A stretch of 64,000 nucleotides of DNA, from contig JABWBP010000002.1 of assembly GCA_013360445.1 (NCBI GenBank), positions 62,001-126,000 of the forward strand. The letters are read 5' to 3'. The notes under the pieces were generated by a model that searched no databases, had not been told where the DNA came from, and saw only the letters and a list, made by a program, of their open reading frames with translations. Positions 16,945 through 25,341 of the stretch are shown one piece after another. The number at the start of each line of letters is the position of its first letter. Position 1 is the first letter of the stretch. The DNA comes from Calditrichaceae bacterium (lineage in GTDB: Bacteria; Calditrichota; Calditrichia; RBG-13-44-9; J075). Position numbers and translations under genes: made by a program.

Positions 16945-17110
16945 AAAATTTTCAAGCGGTTCTGTGGTTAATCAGGCGAGTTTCCCGCCCGCGCTCTTTT
17001 CCATTGCCGGGCGGGTTTTCGTTTGTACCGGGGAACAGAACCTTGCGCCGGGCATACCAGAAACATTCACGATGAAGCGGGTGCGCGCCCGAAACCAGGG
17101 AGTTAAGACC

Positions 17111-18880
17111 ATGCATCGCCTGTATGCTCTGATCATCGCATTTCTCGCAGTCGCCCTTTCCGGGGGATCGCTCTTCGGCCAGGCCGAGAGCAAGCTCAGC
17201 CGGAAACTTCAGAAGGCTTTGGAAAACCCATCCACCGGCGCGGAAGTCGCCTCCTGGATTTTTTTCACCGATAAAGGAGCCGATCTTGCCCGGCAACTGC
17301 CCGGCGCAGAGGCCTCCCTCACCTCCAACGCTTACCGGCGGCGGCTGCACTCCCGGGGCGCGGGCAACCTGGTGGATGAATACGACCTCCCCCTGAACGC
17401 CGCTTACCTGGGGGAAGTGGCTGCCCGGGTAAAGCGCATTCGCCATAAATCCCGCTGGCTGAACGCCGTCTCCGTGGAAGCCGGCGCCGCTGCGCTAAAA
17501 GAGCTGGCCGCGCTCCCCTTTGTAGAAAAAATCGACCTGGTGTACCAGCGAAGCCTGCCCCTGGCCCCGTTAGAAATTCCCGGCGAATCCGGCGGAGTGG
17601 CTGCGCCGGGACCAATCGGCTTCCGGAAGCCTACTGCTTTAGATTACGGAGAATCCTACACCCAGAACAGCCAGATCAACGTGCCCCCGCTGCACGATGC
17701 CGGCTACAGCGGGCAGGGAGTCGTTATTGGGATGTTGGACAGCGGGTTCAACAACCTGGGCCACGAGGCGCTCGACCACCTTCATATTTTAGCGACCTGG
17801 GATTTTGTAAACGGCGACAGCATTGTTTCCGACCAGCCCGGCCAGATGGGCAACGACGACCACGGCACTTACACCCTCTCGACTATCGCGGGGTACCAGC
17901 CGGGGCAGTTGATCGGCCCGGCGTATGGCGCCTCCTTTTTGCTGGCGAAAACCGAAAACGTGGATTGGGAGCGCCACGTCGAAGAGGATCACTGGGTGGC
18001 CGGGGCGGAGTGGGCGGACAGCTTGGGCGCGGATATTATCAGCAGCTCCGTGGGCTACCGCGACGGATTCACGAATGGCGAACCGGATTACGGGCCGGAA
18101 GATATGGACGGCCAAACCACCATCGTCAGCCGGGGAGCGGCGATTGCCGCCAGCCGGGGCATTTTAGTGGTGAATTCCGCGGGCAATGAAGGGCCGGCCG
18201 GCGCTTCCGGCAATACCCTGATTGCCCCCGCGGACGGGGAAGAGGTGATCGCGGCTGGAGCGGTCCACAGCGCCGGAAAGCGCAGCATTTTTAGCTCCAT
18301 GGGGCCTACCGCCGACGGCCGGATCAAGCCGGATGTGATGGCCCTGGGAGAAGCGGTGAAAGTGGTGAGCGCCTTCAGCCTTAACGGTTACACCGCAACG
18401 CAGGGCACTTCATTCTCCTGCCCCTTGATTGCCGGGGCGGCGGCGCTGATTTTAGAAGCCAATCCCGGGGCGAGCCACGTTCAAATTATCGAAGCGCTGC
18501 GCCAGACCGCCGGGAACAGTTTCAGCCCCAATAATGCCATCGGCTGGGGCATCGCCAATGCATTCCAGGCTTCGGAGTTTATCCGCAACGGGGGGCTATT
18601 GCCGCCGGTAAGCCATGCATTGGAAATCTTGCAGAATTATCCAAATCCCTTCAATTCTTTTACCCGCTTTGATTATAACCTGCCGCAGGCCGGGCGGGTA
18701 AAAATAACGGTGTATAACCTGCGGGGGCAAAAGGTCGCCGTCTTGCTGGACCAGTTTCAGGAAGCGGGGCTGTACCGCGGATTGATGTGGCAGGCGGGAG
18801 GGCTGTCTTCCGGGGTGTACATCGTGGCGTTGTCCGCTAACGGCCGGCAAACCAGGCGGAAAATGGTGTACGTCAAGTGA
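17111..18880 (+). CDS. Secreted S8 subtilase with T9SS type A sorting domain (second)
   Basis: A 589-residue exported protease. The ATG at 17111 has AGGGAG 8 bases upstream and yields a clean signal peptide (LYALIIAFLAVALSGG, cleavage near LFGQA). After a propeptide of about 150 residues the S8 domain has Asp210 (GMLDSGFN), His251 (DDHGTYTLS) and Ser434 (GTSFSCPL). The C-terminus has ILQNYPNPFNSFTRFDY, LRGQKVAVLLD and ends in KMVYVK, a type A T9SS domain. It is shorter than the first subtilase (no large insertion) and only distantly similar. The gap from the lysozyme gene (16945-17110) contains no terminator that I can see. Confidence 0.92.
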   Translation: MHRLYALIIAFLAVALSGGSLFGQAESKLSRKLQKALENPSTGAEVASWIFFTDKGADLARQLPGAEASLTSNAYRRRLHSRGAGNLVDEYDLPLNAAYLGEVAARVKRIRHKSRWLNAVSVEAGAAALKELAALPFVEKIDLVYQRSLPLAPLEIPGESGGVAAPGPIGFRKPTALDYGESYTQNSQINVPPLHDAGYSGQGVVIGMLDSGFNNLGHEALDHLHILATWDFVNGDSIVSDQPGQMGNDDHGTYTLSTIAGYQPGQLIGPAYGASFLLAKTENVDWERHVEEDHWVAGAEWADSLGADIISSSVGYRDGFTNGEPDYGPEDMDGQTTIVSRGAAIAASRGILVVNSAGNEGPAGASGNTLIAPADGEEVIAAGAVHSAGKRSIFSSMGPTADGRIKPDVMALGEAVKVVSAFSLNGYTATQGTSFSCPLIAGAAALILEANPGASHVQIIEALRQTAGNSFSPNNAIGWGIANAFQASEFIRNGGLLPPVSHALEILQNYPNPFNSFTRFDYNLPQAGRVKITVYNLRGQKVAVLLDQFQEAGLYRGLMWQAGGLSSGVYIVALSANGRQTRRKMVYVK

Positions 18881-18919
18881 AATGCATGGAGCGCACCCGA
18901 AAGGGCGCAGGTCCGTGTG

Positions 18920-18941
18920 CACACTGAAGTGTGGCTATCTA
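18920..18941 (+). repeat. CTGAAG-loop palindrome with GCTATCTA tail
   Basis: CACA-CTGAAG-TGTG (18920-18933) followed by GCTATCTA. Compared with the copy at 13866 the stem is different but still self-complementary, and the loop and tail are identical. The tail supplies the stop codon of the minus-strand acyltransferase gene (18939-18941). Confidence 0.6.
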
Positions 18942-19550
18942 TCGCGGGGAAATATCGACCGCGCCGGCCCGTTCGGGGTATTTTCCGGTAACGGTATTGT
19001 AAAATTCCCGAATTTTTTGCATATCCGCGGCCAGGTCTTCACCGGGATAAATGACCGGCCCGATTCCCGCGACTTTGCGTTTATAATCCAGAAAGGCGCA
19101 GATAATCGGCACACCGGCCGCCCGGGCGATGTAGTAGAATCCGCTCTTCCATTTTTGCGCTTTTTTGCGGGTTCCTTCCGGAGTAATGGTGAGCAAAAAT
19201 TTCTCCCGGGTTTGAAAAATCTTCGCCACCTGCTCTACAATATTTCCGGAGGCGCGGCGATCCACGGGAATACCGCCCAGGCGCCGCAGCAGCCCGCTTA
19301 ACGGCCAGCGAAAGAGGGTATGCTTGCCCAGCCAGAAGGGGGTAAATTTCCAGATGAAAGAGGCCATCAATCCCACCGGGAAATCCCAGTTGGAAGTATG
19401 GTGGGCTACTATCACCACCGCTTTGGGGATCTCCGGCGGTTTCCCTTCGGTGCGCCAGCCGGTTAATTTATAAGCGGTTTTCCCCAGCCAATGGAAAAAA
19501 CGGTTCACTCCTAACCGCTCGAACGACTGATTTTCCATAGATGTATCCAT
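18939..19550 (-). CDS. 1-acylglycerol-3-phosphate-type acyltransferase (PlsC family)
   Basis: A 203-residue PlsC-like acyltransferase. VIVAHHTSNWDFPVGL contains the catalytic H-x4-D (HTSNWD); GGIPVDRR and LTITPEGTRKK are the glycerophosphate/acceptor-binding motifs II and III. The family adds an acyl chain to lysophospholipids or related lipids at the inner membrane. It lies 12 bases downstream of the M42 peptidase gene on the same strand, so the two are probably co-transcribed although their functions are not obviously linked. The stop codon falls in a dispersed repeat. Confidence 0.85.
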   Translation of the reverse strand: MDTSMENQSFERLGVNRFFHWLGKTAYKLTGWRTEGKPPEIPKAVVIVAHHTSNWDFPVGLMASFIWKFTPFWLGKHTLFRWPLSGLLRRLGGIPVDRRASGNIVEQVAKIFQTREKFLLTITPEGTRKKAQKWKSGFYYIARAAGVPIICAFLDYKRKVAGIGPVIYPGEDLAADMQKIREFYNTVTGKYPERAGAVDISPR

Positions 19551-19562
19551 ATACCACCCGTT

Positions 19563-20633
19563 TCATTTGATATACCGGAAATCCCGCCCGGCTTCGAGCT
19601 GCGCCAGCACTTCGTAGATCAGCCGGATCACGTTTTCGACGTCCTCGCGGTGGGCGGCCTCTACGGTGGTGTGCATGTACTTCAAGGGCAGGGCGATCAA
19701 CGCCGAGGCCACTCCCTTGCCGGAATAGGCAAACGCATCGGTATCGGTGCCGGTGTAGCGCGATGCGGCGGCGCGCTGGAAGGGGATTTTCTTCTTTTTG
19801 GCCACTTCGACCATCATGTGCAGCAAGTTATTGTGCACCGCGGATCCGTAGGTGAGCACCGGGCCTTTGCCGCAGGAGATGTCCCCTTCTAACTTTTTGT
19901 CGTACATCGGCGACTGGGTGTCGTGGGTAACATCGGTAATGATGGCCAGGTCCGGCTCGATGCGCCGGGAAATCATTTCCGCGCCCCGCAGCCCGATCTC
20001 TTCCTGCACCGCGTTGACGATATACAATCCGTAGGGAAGCTCTATTTTGTTCTTGCGAATGAGCCGCGCCGCTTCTGCAATCATAAACCCGCCGATGCGG
20101 TTGTCCAACCCCCGCCCCACAAAATAGCGGTCGTTGAGGGTCATCAACTCATCCTCGAAGGTCACCACGCAGCCGGGATGAACCCCTAATTTCTCCACCT
20201 CCTTGCGGGAACTGCACCCGCAATCTAAGAAGATATTTTTCATCGAAGGCGCTTCCTCCTTCTCCCGGTCGCGCACGTGGATGGCCGGCCAGCCGAAGAT
20301 CGCTTTCACCACTCCATTGTCGGTGTGGATGTTCACTCGCTTGGAGGGGGCGATCTGGTGATCCGATCCGCCGTTGAGGGTGACGTAAATATACCCCTCC
20401 TCGGTGATATAGTTGACGAACCAGGAAATTTCGTCCGCGTGGGCTTCGATGGCGACCTTGTATTTCGCGCCGGGATTGATGATCCCCACCACGGTGCCGT
20501 AGGTGTCGGACATGTATTCGTCGATGTAGGGACGAATGTAATCCAGCCAGATTTGCTGCCCGGCGGATTCAAATCCGGTGGGCGAGGCGTTGTTCAGGTA
20601 GGCTTCTAAGAATTCCCGGCTTTTGTTGCGCAT
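19563..20633 (-). CDS. M42-family aminopeptidase (glutamyl aminopeptidase/endoglucanase type)
   Basis: A 356-residue di-zinc aminopeptidase. Ligand motifs: VAIEAHADEIS (His), GRGLDNRIGG (bridging Asp), VQEEIGLRGAE (catalytic Glu and ligand), ITDVTHD (Asp) and KYMHTTVEAAHREDV (His). M42 enzymes form dodecameric tetrahedral complexes (TET) that trim peptides in the cytosol, completing the work of secreted peptidases. ATG at 20633 is chosen because GAGGAG precedes it by 6 bases; the frame extends ten codons further upstream without need. It is the first gene of a two-gene minus-strand unit. Confidence 0.92.
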   Translation of the reverse strand: MRNKSREFLEAYLNNASPTGFESAGQQIWLDYIRPYIDEYMSDTYGTVVGIINPGAKYKVAIEAHADEISWFVNYITEEGYIYVTLNGGSDHQIAPSKRVNIHTDNGVVKAIFGWPAIHVRDREKEEAPSMKNIFLDCGCSSRKEVEKLGVHPGCVVTFEDELMTLNDRYFVGRGLDNRIGGFMIAEAARLIRKNKIELPYGLYIVNAVQEEIGLRGAEMISRRIEPDLAIITDVTHDTQSPMYDKKLEGDISCGKGPVLTYGSAVHNNLLHMMVEVAKKKKIPFQRAAASRYTGTDTDAFAYSGKGVASALIALPLKYMHTTVEAAHREDVENVIRLIYEVLAQLEAGRDFRYIK

Positions 20634-20987
20634 CTCATGCTCCTCGTTGAATCCCGGTTGCATCTTTTTGCATCGGCAAAAAGGGTTGTTTTGCAGTTCC
20701 TTGTCTTAAAAAAGAAGTGCGAAAATAATCAGTAGCGCCGGGGTTGTCAAGTATATACTGCGCGACTGCCGGGGCTGATTTGCCCGGCAGTCGCGCAAAT
20801 CCCCCCCGCGATGGGCGGGTATGGTTACAGGGCCATTTCAAACCTTTCGAGGGTGTTTGAAAATTCAATTCAACACTGCCAATATTTTTAAAAAAACTGT
20901 TTTTTTTCTCACTTGAAATGCTGTAATTAACTCGAAATCAGAAAATATTATTATTTGACACGGTTTTAACCTAAACACTGTTTGCCC
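20634..20987. other. Divergent intergenic region
   Basis: A 350-bp gap between divergent genes. It has a GC-rich palindromic patch (GACTGCCGGGGCTGATTTGCCCGGCAGTC in pieces: arms GACTGCCGGG at 20764-20773 and CCCGGCAGTC at 20783-20792) and an AT-rich stretch from 20880 to 20970. TTGACA occurs at 20955-20960, but no good -10 box at the right distance was found before the start codon. Confidence 0.45.
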
Positions 20988-21710
20988 ATGGGCTACACTT
21001 ACTTTTTTTCCGATGCGCACCTGGGAATGAGCCAGCACAAGTCTGAAAAGCAGAAAGAAGAGAAGCTGCTGAAATTTTTCGATCACGTGGCAACCTCCGG
21101 AGAGAGCCTTTATATCGTGGGAGATCTATTCGACTTCTGGTTCGAGTACCGCACCGTGATCCCCCGGGGATACATGCGAATCCTGGGGGCGCTGAACCAG
21201 TTGCGGGAGCTGGGCAAGGAGGTGCACTACATTGCCGGGAACCACGACTTCTGGATGCGCGATTTTCTCAGCAAGGAGCTGAATATTCAGGTACATTTTG
21301 AACCGTTAGACACTACGATCTACGGTAAACGGTTTTACCTCCATCACGGGGACGGGCTGGCCAAAGACGACAGCGGCTACCGGTTCTTGAAGCGGATTTT
21401 CCGCAATCGCTTCAACATTTTCCTCTACAGCATGTTACACCCGGACCTGGGCATTCCTTTCGCGAAATGGATTTCTTCCCTGAGCCGCAACCATAGCGCC
21501 AGCACCGGCATTCCCGATGATTCCGAGTACCGGGAGGAAGCCATGAAAAAATTTCAACAGGGCTTCGATTACGTGGTCTTTGGGCATCTGCACTACCCGG
21601 TAGTGCAAATGTACGGGGAAAAAACCTACGTGATCTTAGGCGACTGGATCGAATATTTTACCTACGCGCTATTCGACGGCTATGATTTGCAGTTGATGGA
21701 ATGGAGGTAA
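20988..21710 (+). CDS. lpxH: UDP-2,3-diacylglucosamine diphosphatase (LpxH-like)
   Basis: A 240-residue metallophosphoesterase with all motifs: FFSDAHLG, VGDLFDFWFEY, AGNHDFWM, HHGDGLA and FGHLH. The GDLFDFW and the late LGDWIEYFTYALFDG segment match the LpxH group of Bacteroidota-like bacteria, which hydrolyses UDP-2,3-diacylglucosamine to lipid X in lipid A synthesis at the inner membrane surface. Lipid A production agrees with the GT9 transferase and outer-membrane proteins in the window. ATG at 20988 is preferred over TTG at 20982; no clear ribosome site is visible. A metallo-beta-lactamase-fold gene follows after 9 bases. Confidence 0.75.
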   Translation: MGYTYFFSDAHLGMSQHKSEKQKEEKLLKFFDHVATSGESLYIVGDLFDFWFEYRTVIPRGYMRILGALNQLRELGKEVHYIAGNHDFWMRDFLSKELNIQVHFEPLDTTIYGKRFYLHHGDGLAKDDSGYRFLKRIFRNRFNIFLYSMLHPDLGIPFAKWISSLSRNHSASTGIPDDSEYREEAMKKFQQGFDYVVFGHLHYPVVQMYGEKTYVILGDWIEYFTYALFDGYDLQLMEWR

Positions 21711-21719
21711 AGAGGAATC

Positions 21720-22565
21720 GTGCGAATCGGAAATTACGAAGCGCAATTGATCGACGCCGGGCGGTTCCGGCTGGACGGGGGAGCGATGTTCGGGGTGGTT
21801 CCCCGGGTGTTGTGGGAAAAACGCAAGCCCGCCGATCCCCAAAACCGCATTCAAATGGGCAATAACCTGCTGCTGTTGCGGGGAGAAGGGCGGATGATCT
21901 TAGTGGATACCGGCATCGGCGACAAAATCGACCAGAAATTCGCTAACATTTACGCGGTGGATCATTCCGAGCGCCATTTGCCAGGCTCCCTGGAAAAACT
22001 GGGGCTGAAGCCGGAAGACGTTACCGACGTGATCCTCACCCACCTTCACTTCGACCACGCCGGGGGCGCCACTCTTCGCGATAGCAGCGGCAGCATCCGG
22101 CCAACTTTTCCCAACGCCGCTTATTACCTGCAAAAACGGCAGTGGGAGCAGGGAATGCAGCCTTCCGAAAAGGACCGCGCCAGTTATTTCCCGGAAAATT
22201 ATCTGCCGCTTCAGGAGCACGGCCGGTTGGTGATTGTGGAAGGCGAAAAAGAGCTTTTTCCCGGGGTCGAATTGATCCCCATACACGGGCATACCCCGGG
22301 GCAGCAAATGGTGCTGGTGCGGGGAGAAAATCAAACCCTCTTGTACGCCGGCGACCTGCTTCCCACCTCCGCCCACCTGCCCATTCCCTGGGTAATGGCG
22401 TATGATCTATATCCCATGACCACCATCGAGGAGAAGAAGCGCTATCTTCGCCGCGCCGCCGATGAAGAATGGCTGATCGTATTCGAGCACGATCCGGAAA
22501 TTCGCTGCGCTACCGTGCAGTGGAACGGGAAAGATTATGGATTGAAAACCGTGCGGGAAATGTAG
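21720..22565 (+). CDS. Metallo-beta-lactamase-fold hydrolase
   Basis: A 281-residue MBL-fold protein: ILVDTGIGDK, then the metal motif THLHFDHAGG (H-x-H-x-D-H), IHGHTPGQQ, LLYAGDLLP and the final EHDPE segment. Together with the N-terminal FRLDGGAMFG block it resembles quorum-quenching lactonase/YtnP-like hydrolases of the MBL superfamily; the substrate is unknown. The start is GTG at 21720, with GGAGG from the end of the LpxH-like gene 11 bases upstream and AGAGGA closer. Probably translated from the same transcript as lpxH. Confidence 0.82.
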   Translation: MRIGNYEAQLIDAGRFRLDGGAMFGVVPRVLWEKRKPADPQNRIQMGNNLLLLRGEGRMILVDTGIGDKIDQKFANIYAVDHSERHLPGSLEKLGLKPEDVTDVILTHLHFDHAGGATLRDSSGSIRPTFPNAAYYLQKRQWEQGMQPSEKDRASYFPENYLPLQEHGRLVIVEGEKELFPGVELIPIHGHTPGQQMVLVRGENQTLLYAGDLLPTSAHLPIPWVMAYDLYPMTTIEEKKRYLRRAADEEWLIVFEHDPEIRCATVQWNGKDYGLKTVREM

Positions 22566-22577
22566 GGGCGGTTTCCG

Positions 22578-22702
22578 GCAGGCAGGAGGAGGAGGGGCAG
22601 GAGCAGGTGACAGGAGTGCAAAACTTCAGTTTTGCAAAGGTAGTAGGCAGGGGACAACCGAATAATCGAAATTGCCTACTGCTCCCTGCCCCTGCTCCTG
22701 TC
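22578..22702. repeat. Imperfect inverted repeat with CTTCAG palindrome
   Basis: Purine-rich words GGGGCAGGAGCAGG on the left are mirrored by CCCTGCCCCTGCTCCTG on the right, enclosing TGCAAAA-CTTCAG-TTTTGCA (22617-22636). The palindrome is identical in stem to the one at 32270-32289 but with the loop in reverse complement. It separates two convergent genes. GTAGTAGGCAG / TTGCCTACTGC words recur at 33.4-33.5 kb. Confidence 0.65.
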
Positions 22703-22706
22703 TTTT

Positions 22707-23420
22707 TCAAACCAGGTCCTTGCGCAGCATTCTCCGGGTGGAAAGGTATAGAAGAATCAGCATCTGCGCCGCCGCAACCCCTAAAAATAGCAGTTGCCAG
22801 CCGGAAGTGATGCTGAGCGAGGTGACAAAAGAAATCATCTCGAAAAACGGCGGCAGCAGAAAGACCAGCACTTTGGCAACCTCGCCCGGGCCGGTGATCG
22901 GAAAAAGCGGTTCCTTGCGAATGATGCAGCCGAAAATTACCAGCACGAAAATCAGCCAGGTAAGCTGGGGGCGGTAGGTGTAGGCGATACTGATCAACAA
23001 CGTGGACAGCAGGATGATTCCCCCGATGCCGGCGATGCGAACCGGAAGGGAGAGAAAATACTCCGGCGAAGGAAAACGCAGGCCGTAGAACATTGCAAAG
23101 GTAAACACCCAGAATAGATCCACCAGGAAAATCACCACGATTTTGGAGAACAGCAGGTATTTCCGCCCGTCCGGTTTGCTGAGCAGAAAGTGTAGGGTAT
23201 TCCCCCGCTCTAAAAAGAACACCGCCGGTGCGGTAAAGATATTCAAAAAAATAGCGAATGCGGAGAGCACCAGCCACCAGAGGTGGTCATCCAGGTCGCT
23301 GCTGCTCAAAAAGCCGCCGAAAAAAATGCTGAAAATGATCATGGCGACCAAATCGCGCAGGTAACGGTGTTCGCGGAGGTAATTTTTAAAACAAAAATTG
23401 ATATAAGCGATGAGCGCCAT
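22707..23420 (-). CDS. ABC-2-like membrane protein (six transmembrane segments)
   Basis: A 237-residue integral membrane protein with six hydrophobic helices and short loops, starting MALIAYINFCFKNYLREHRYLRDL and ending STRRMLRKDLV. The layout (N-terminal amphipathic stretch with charged residues, six helices, FLLSKPDGRKYLLFSKI loop) resembles ABC-2 type permeases of bacterial efflux systems. No ATP-binding subunit gene lies next to it on either side, so it is either an orphan permease or works with an ATPase encoded elsewhere. Function cannot be assigned. Confidence 0.6.
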   Translation of the reverse strand: MALIAYINFCFKNYLREHRYLRDLVAMIIFSIFFGGFLSSSDLDDHLWWLVLSAFAIFLNIFTAPAVFFLERGNTLHFLLSKPDGRKYLLFSKIVVIFLVDLFWVFTFAMFYGLRFPSPEYFLSLPVRIAGIGGIILLSTLLISIAYTYRPQLTWLIFVLVIFGCIIRKEPLFPITGPGEVAKVLVFLLPPFFEMISFVTSLSITSGWQLLFLGVAAAQMLILLYLSTRRMLRKDLV

Positions 23421-23720
23421 GGTATAGTGTCTGGTGATGTTTACTGCTTTTCAAACCCTTGCAGCAGGGCGTGAAACGTGATGCGCGATTTCCAGGGGCT
23501 AAATTTATCGTGTTCACAGCGGCGGTGCTATAGATTTATTTCTCGAACGGTCCTTTTTCAGGTTTTTGATCCCATAAAATGTTTCAACGGTCAAATCCGG
23601 CGGCCAGACTCGCCGTTAAACTCTTCAAGTATGGAAAGGAAAATTCGAGGATAAAAAAGTTGCCGGTTTTATGTGCCGGATGCAGGCGTAAAAGGGTATG
23701 TTTTGTGGATGGTATAGGGT
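23421..23720. other. Intergenic region without recognised features
   Basis: About 300 bp between divergent genes. I see no open frame with coding character, no hairpin terminator and no clear promoter; AT-rich tracts at 23530-23580 and 23640-23660 are possible promoter sites only. Confidence 0.4.
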
Positions 23721-24914
23721 ATGATGAAAGTATTAATTGCGGAAGACGAGCCGGTATCCCGGGCCGTTCTTCAAAAAACCCTGGAGAAGTGGGGATATGA
23801 AGTGGCGGCGGCGGAAAACGGGGCCCGGGCGCTGGAAGCCTTCCGGAAAGACCATTTCTCGTTCGTGATCACCGATTGGATGATGCCGGAGATGGACGGC
23901 CTGGAACTGGTTCGGCAAATCCGGGGGCTCCCATCTTCCGATTATGTATATATTATCATGCTGACGGCGCGCTCGGAGAAATCCGACCTGATCGCCGGAA
24001 TGGATAACGGGGCGGATGATTTCGTCGCCAAGCCGTTCGACGGGGATGAGCTGCGGGTGCGCCTTCGCGCCGGGGAGCGGGTCCTCCGGCTGGAGGAAAA
24101 ACTCTCCCGCCGCAACCAGGAGTTGCAAAAAATCAATGCCCGCTTGAAATTAGATCTGGAAACGGCTGCGGAAATCCAGCACTCTTTGCTTCCCCGGCGC
24201 CCCCCGGTATTGGAGGGCATCAACATCGCCTGGCGGCTGCGCCCCTGCGATGAGCTGGCCGGCGATATTCTGAATATTTTCAACCTCGATGAAGAGGAAA
24301 TCGGCCTTTACGTGTTGGACGTCAGCGGGCACGGGGTGCCGGCGGCGCTCCTGGCGGTTACCCTGAGCCGGATTCTTTCCCCGGTGATGGACCAGGCCAG
24401 CCTCCTGAAATCCCACAGTTATTCATTGAAAGGCTACCGCATCACCCCCCCGGCCGGGGTGGCCAACCAGTTGAACAAACGCTTCCAGGCCGACCCCGCC
24501 AACGGGCAGTTTTTTACCCTGCTGTACGGCATTCTCAACAAAAAGACCCGGCGGCTGCGCTACGTTTCCTCCGGTCACCCCGGGATGATCTATCTCTCCC
24601 ACGGCTCGGAAGCGGCGGTGCTGCAAAGCCCCAGCCTGCCGATCGGTTTTAAAGAAGACGTGGAATATCCGGAATATACCCTTCAACTATACCCGGGAGA
24701 CCGCTTATATTTGTATTCCGACGGCATACCGGAGGCGGAAGACAGCCGGGGAGATTTCTTCGGCACGGAACGAATGATCAGCGCCCTGCGGGAGTGCCGG
24801 CAATTACCGTTGGAGGAAAGCCTGGATAAGCTGCTGCAAACCGTGGAGCGCTGGAGCGGCGGGGCTATTCTGAAGGATGACGCTACCCTCCTGGGGATCG
24901 AAATCAAACCGTAA
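23721..24914 (+). CDS. Response regulator with SpoIIE-type phosphatase output
   Basis: A 397-residue two-domain protein. Residues 1-125 are a receiver domain: acidic pocket Glu8/Asp9, phospho-acceptor Asp52 (ITDWMMPEMDG), MLTARSEK and the conserved Lys in FVAKPF. A coiled-coil linker (about 128-165, EEKLSRRNQELQKINARLK) leads through AAEIQHSLLPR to the SpoIIE phosphatase: DELAGDILNIF, LYVLDVSGHGVPAALL, SSGHPGMIYL, YSDGIPEAED and DDATLLGIEI. Phosphorylation by an unseen histidine kinase should control the phosphatase, which typically acts on anti-sigma antagonists. No kinase or STAS-domain gene is adjacent. Two consecutive ATG codons occur at 23721 and 23724; the ribosome site is weak. Confidence 0.93.
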   Translation: MMKVLIAEDEPVSRAVLQKTLEKWGYEVAAAENGARALEAFRKDHFSFVITDWMMPEMDGLELVRQIRGLPSSDYVYIIMLTARSEKSDLIAGMDNGADDFVAKPFDGDELRVRLRAGERVLRLEEKLSRRNQELQKINARLKLDLETAAEIQHSLLPRRPPVLEGINIAWRLRPCDELAGDILNIFNLDEEEIGLYVLDVSGHGVPAALLAVTLSRILSPVMDQASLLKSHSYSLKGYRITPPAGVANQLNKRFQADPANGQFFTLLYGILNKKTRRLRYVSSGHPGMIYLSHGSEAAVLQSPSLPIGFKEDVEYPEYTLQLYPGDRLYLYSDGIPEAEDSRGDFFGTERMISALRECRQLPLEESLDKLLQTVERWSGGAILKDDATLLGIEIKP

Positions 24915-24915
24915 T

Positions 24916-25088
24916 AGTTACTATTCAGCCACAGAGACCACAGAGGTCACAGAGGAAGATTTGGGGGTATCCACCACTTCGTGGAGAGCATTTAGAGTCT
25001 TATATCCCTGTATTTGTGATTTGATTAGGAATTTTTTTATGTCTCTGTGCTCTCTGTGGCCTCTGTGGCAAAACGCCTGAATAGTTAC
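24916..25088. repeat. CCACAGAG dispersed inverted-repeat element, copy 1
   Basis: GTTACTATTCAG followed by CCACAGAGACCACAGAGG at the left is mirrored by CTCTGTGGCCTCTGTGGC and CTGAATAGTTAC at the right (arms about 40 bp, imperfect). The centre, GGTATCCACCACTTCGTGG and GAGAGCAT, is shared with copy 2 at 40444-40555. It contains no coding sequence. Confidence 0.75.
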
Positions 25089-25124
25089 CCGTAATAAAGA
25101 TATCCGAAAAGTTTCGCTCCCATT

Positions 25125-25163
25125 AATTGGCAATTGCCAATTGGTAATTGCCAATTGCCAATT
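25125..25163. repeat. CAATTGCCAATT word repeat
   Basis: Alternating CAATTGCC / AATTGG / TAATTG words that are self-complementary over the whole stretch. A similar block lies at 33539-33577. The rest of the gap up to the next gene (25341) shows a GC-rich patch without features. Confidence 0.7.
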
Positions 25164-25341
25164 AATTTACAGTCTGTCCTTCGACGCCCGGAACCTGTCT
25201 GGCGTAGCCTTTATGGCGCTCGCTTCAGGCGGGACGCCCTCCGGCAAGGAAAATAACACTTCTTGAACCTTCCCGACAGTTTACTTAAATTCGATTAAAA
25301 TCGTTTTGTAACAGAGTGTAACATTATAACGAATAGATCCG

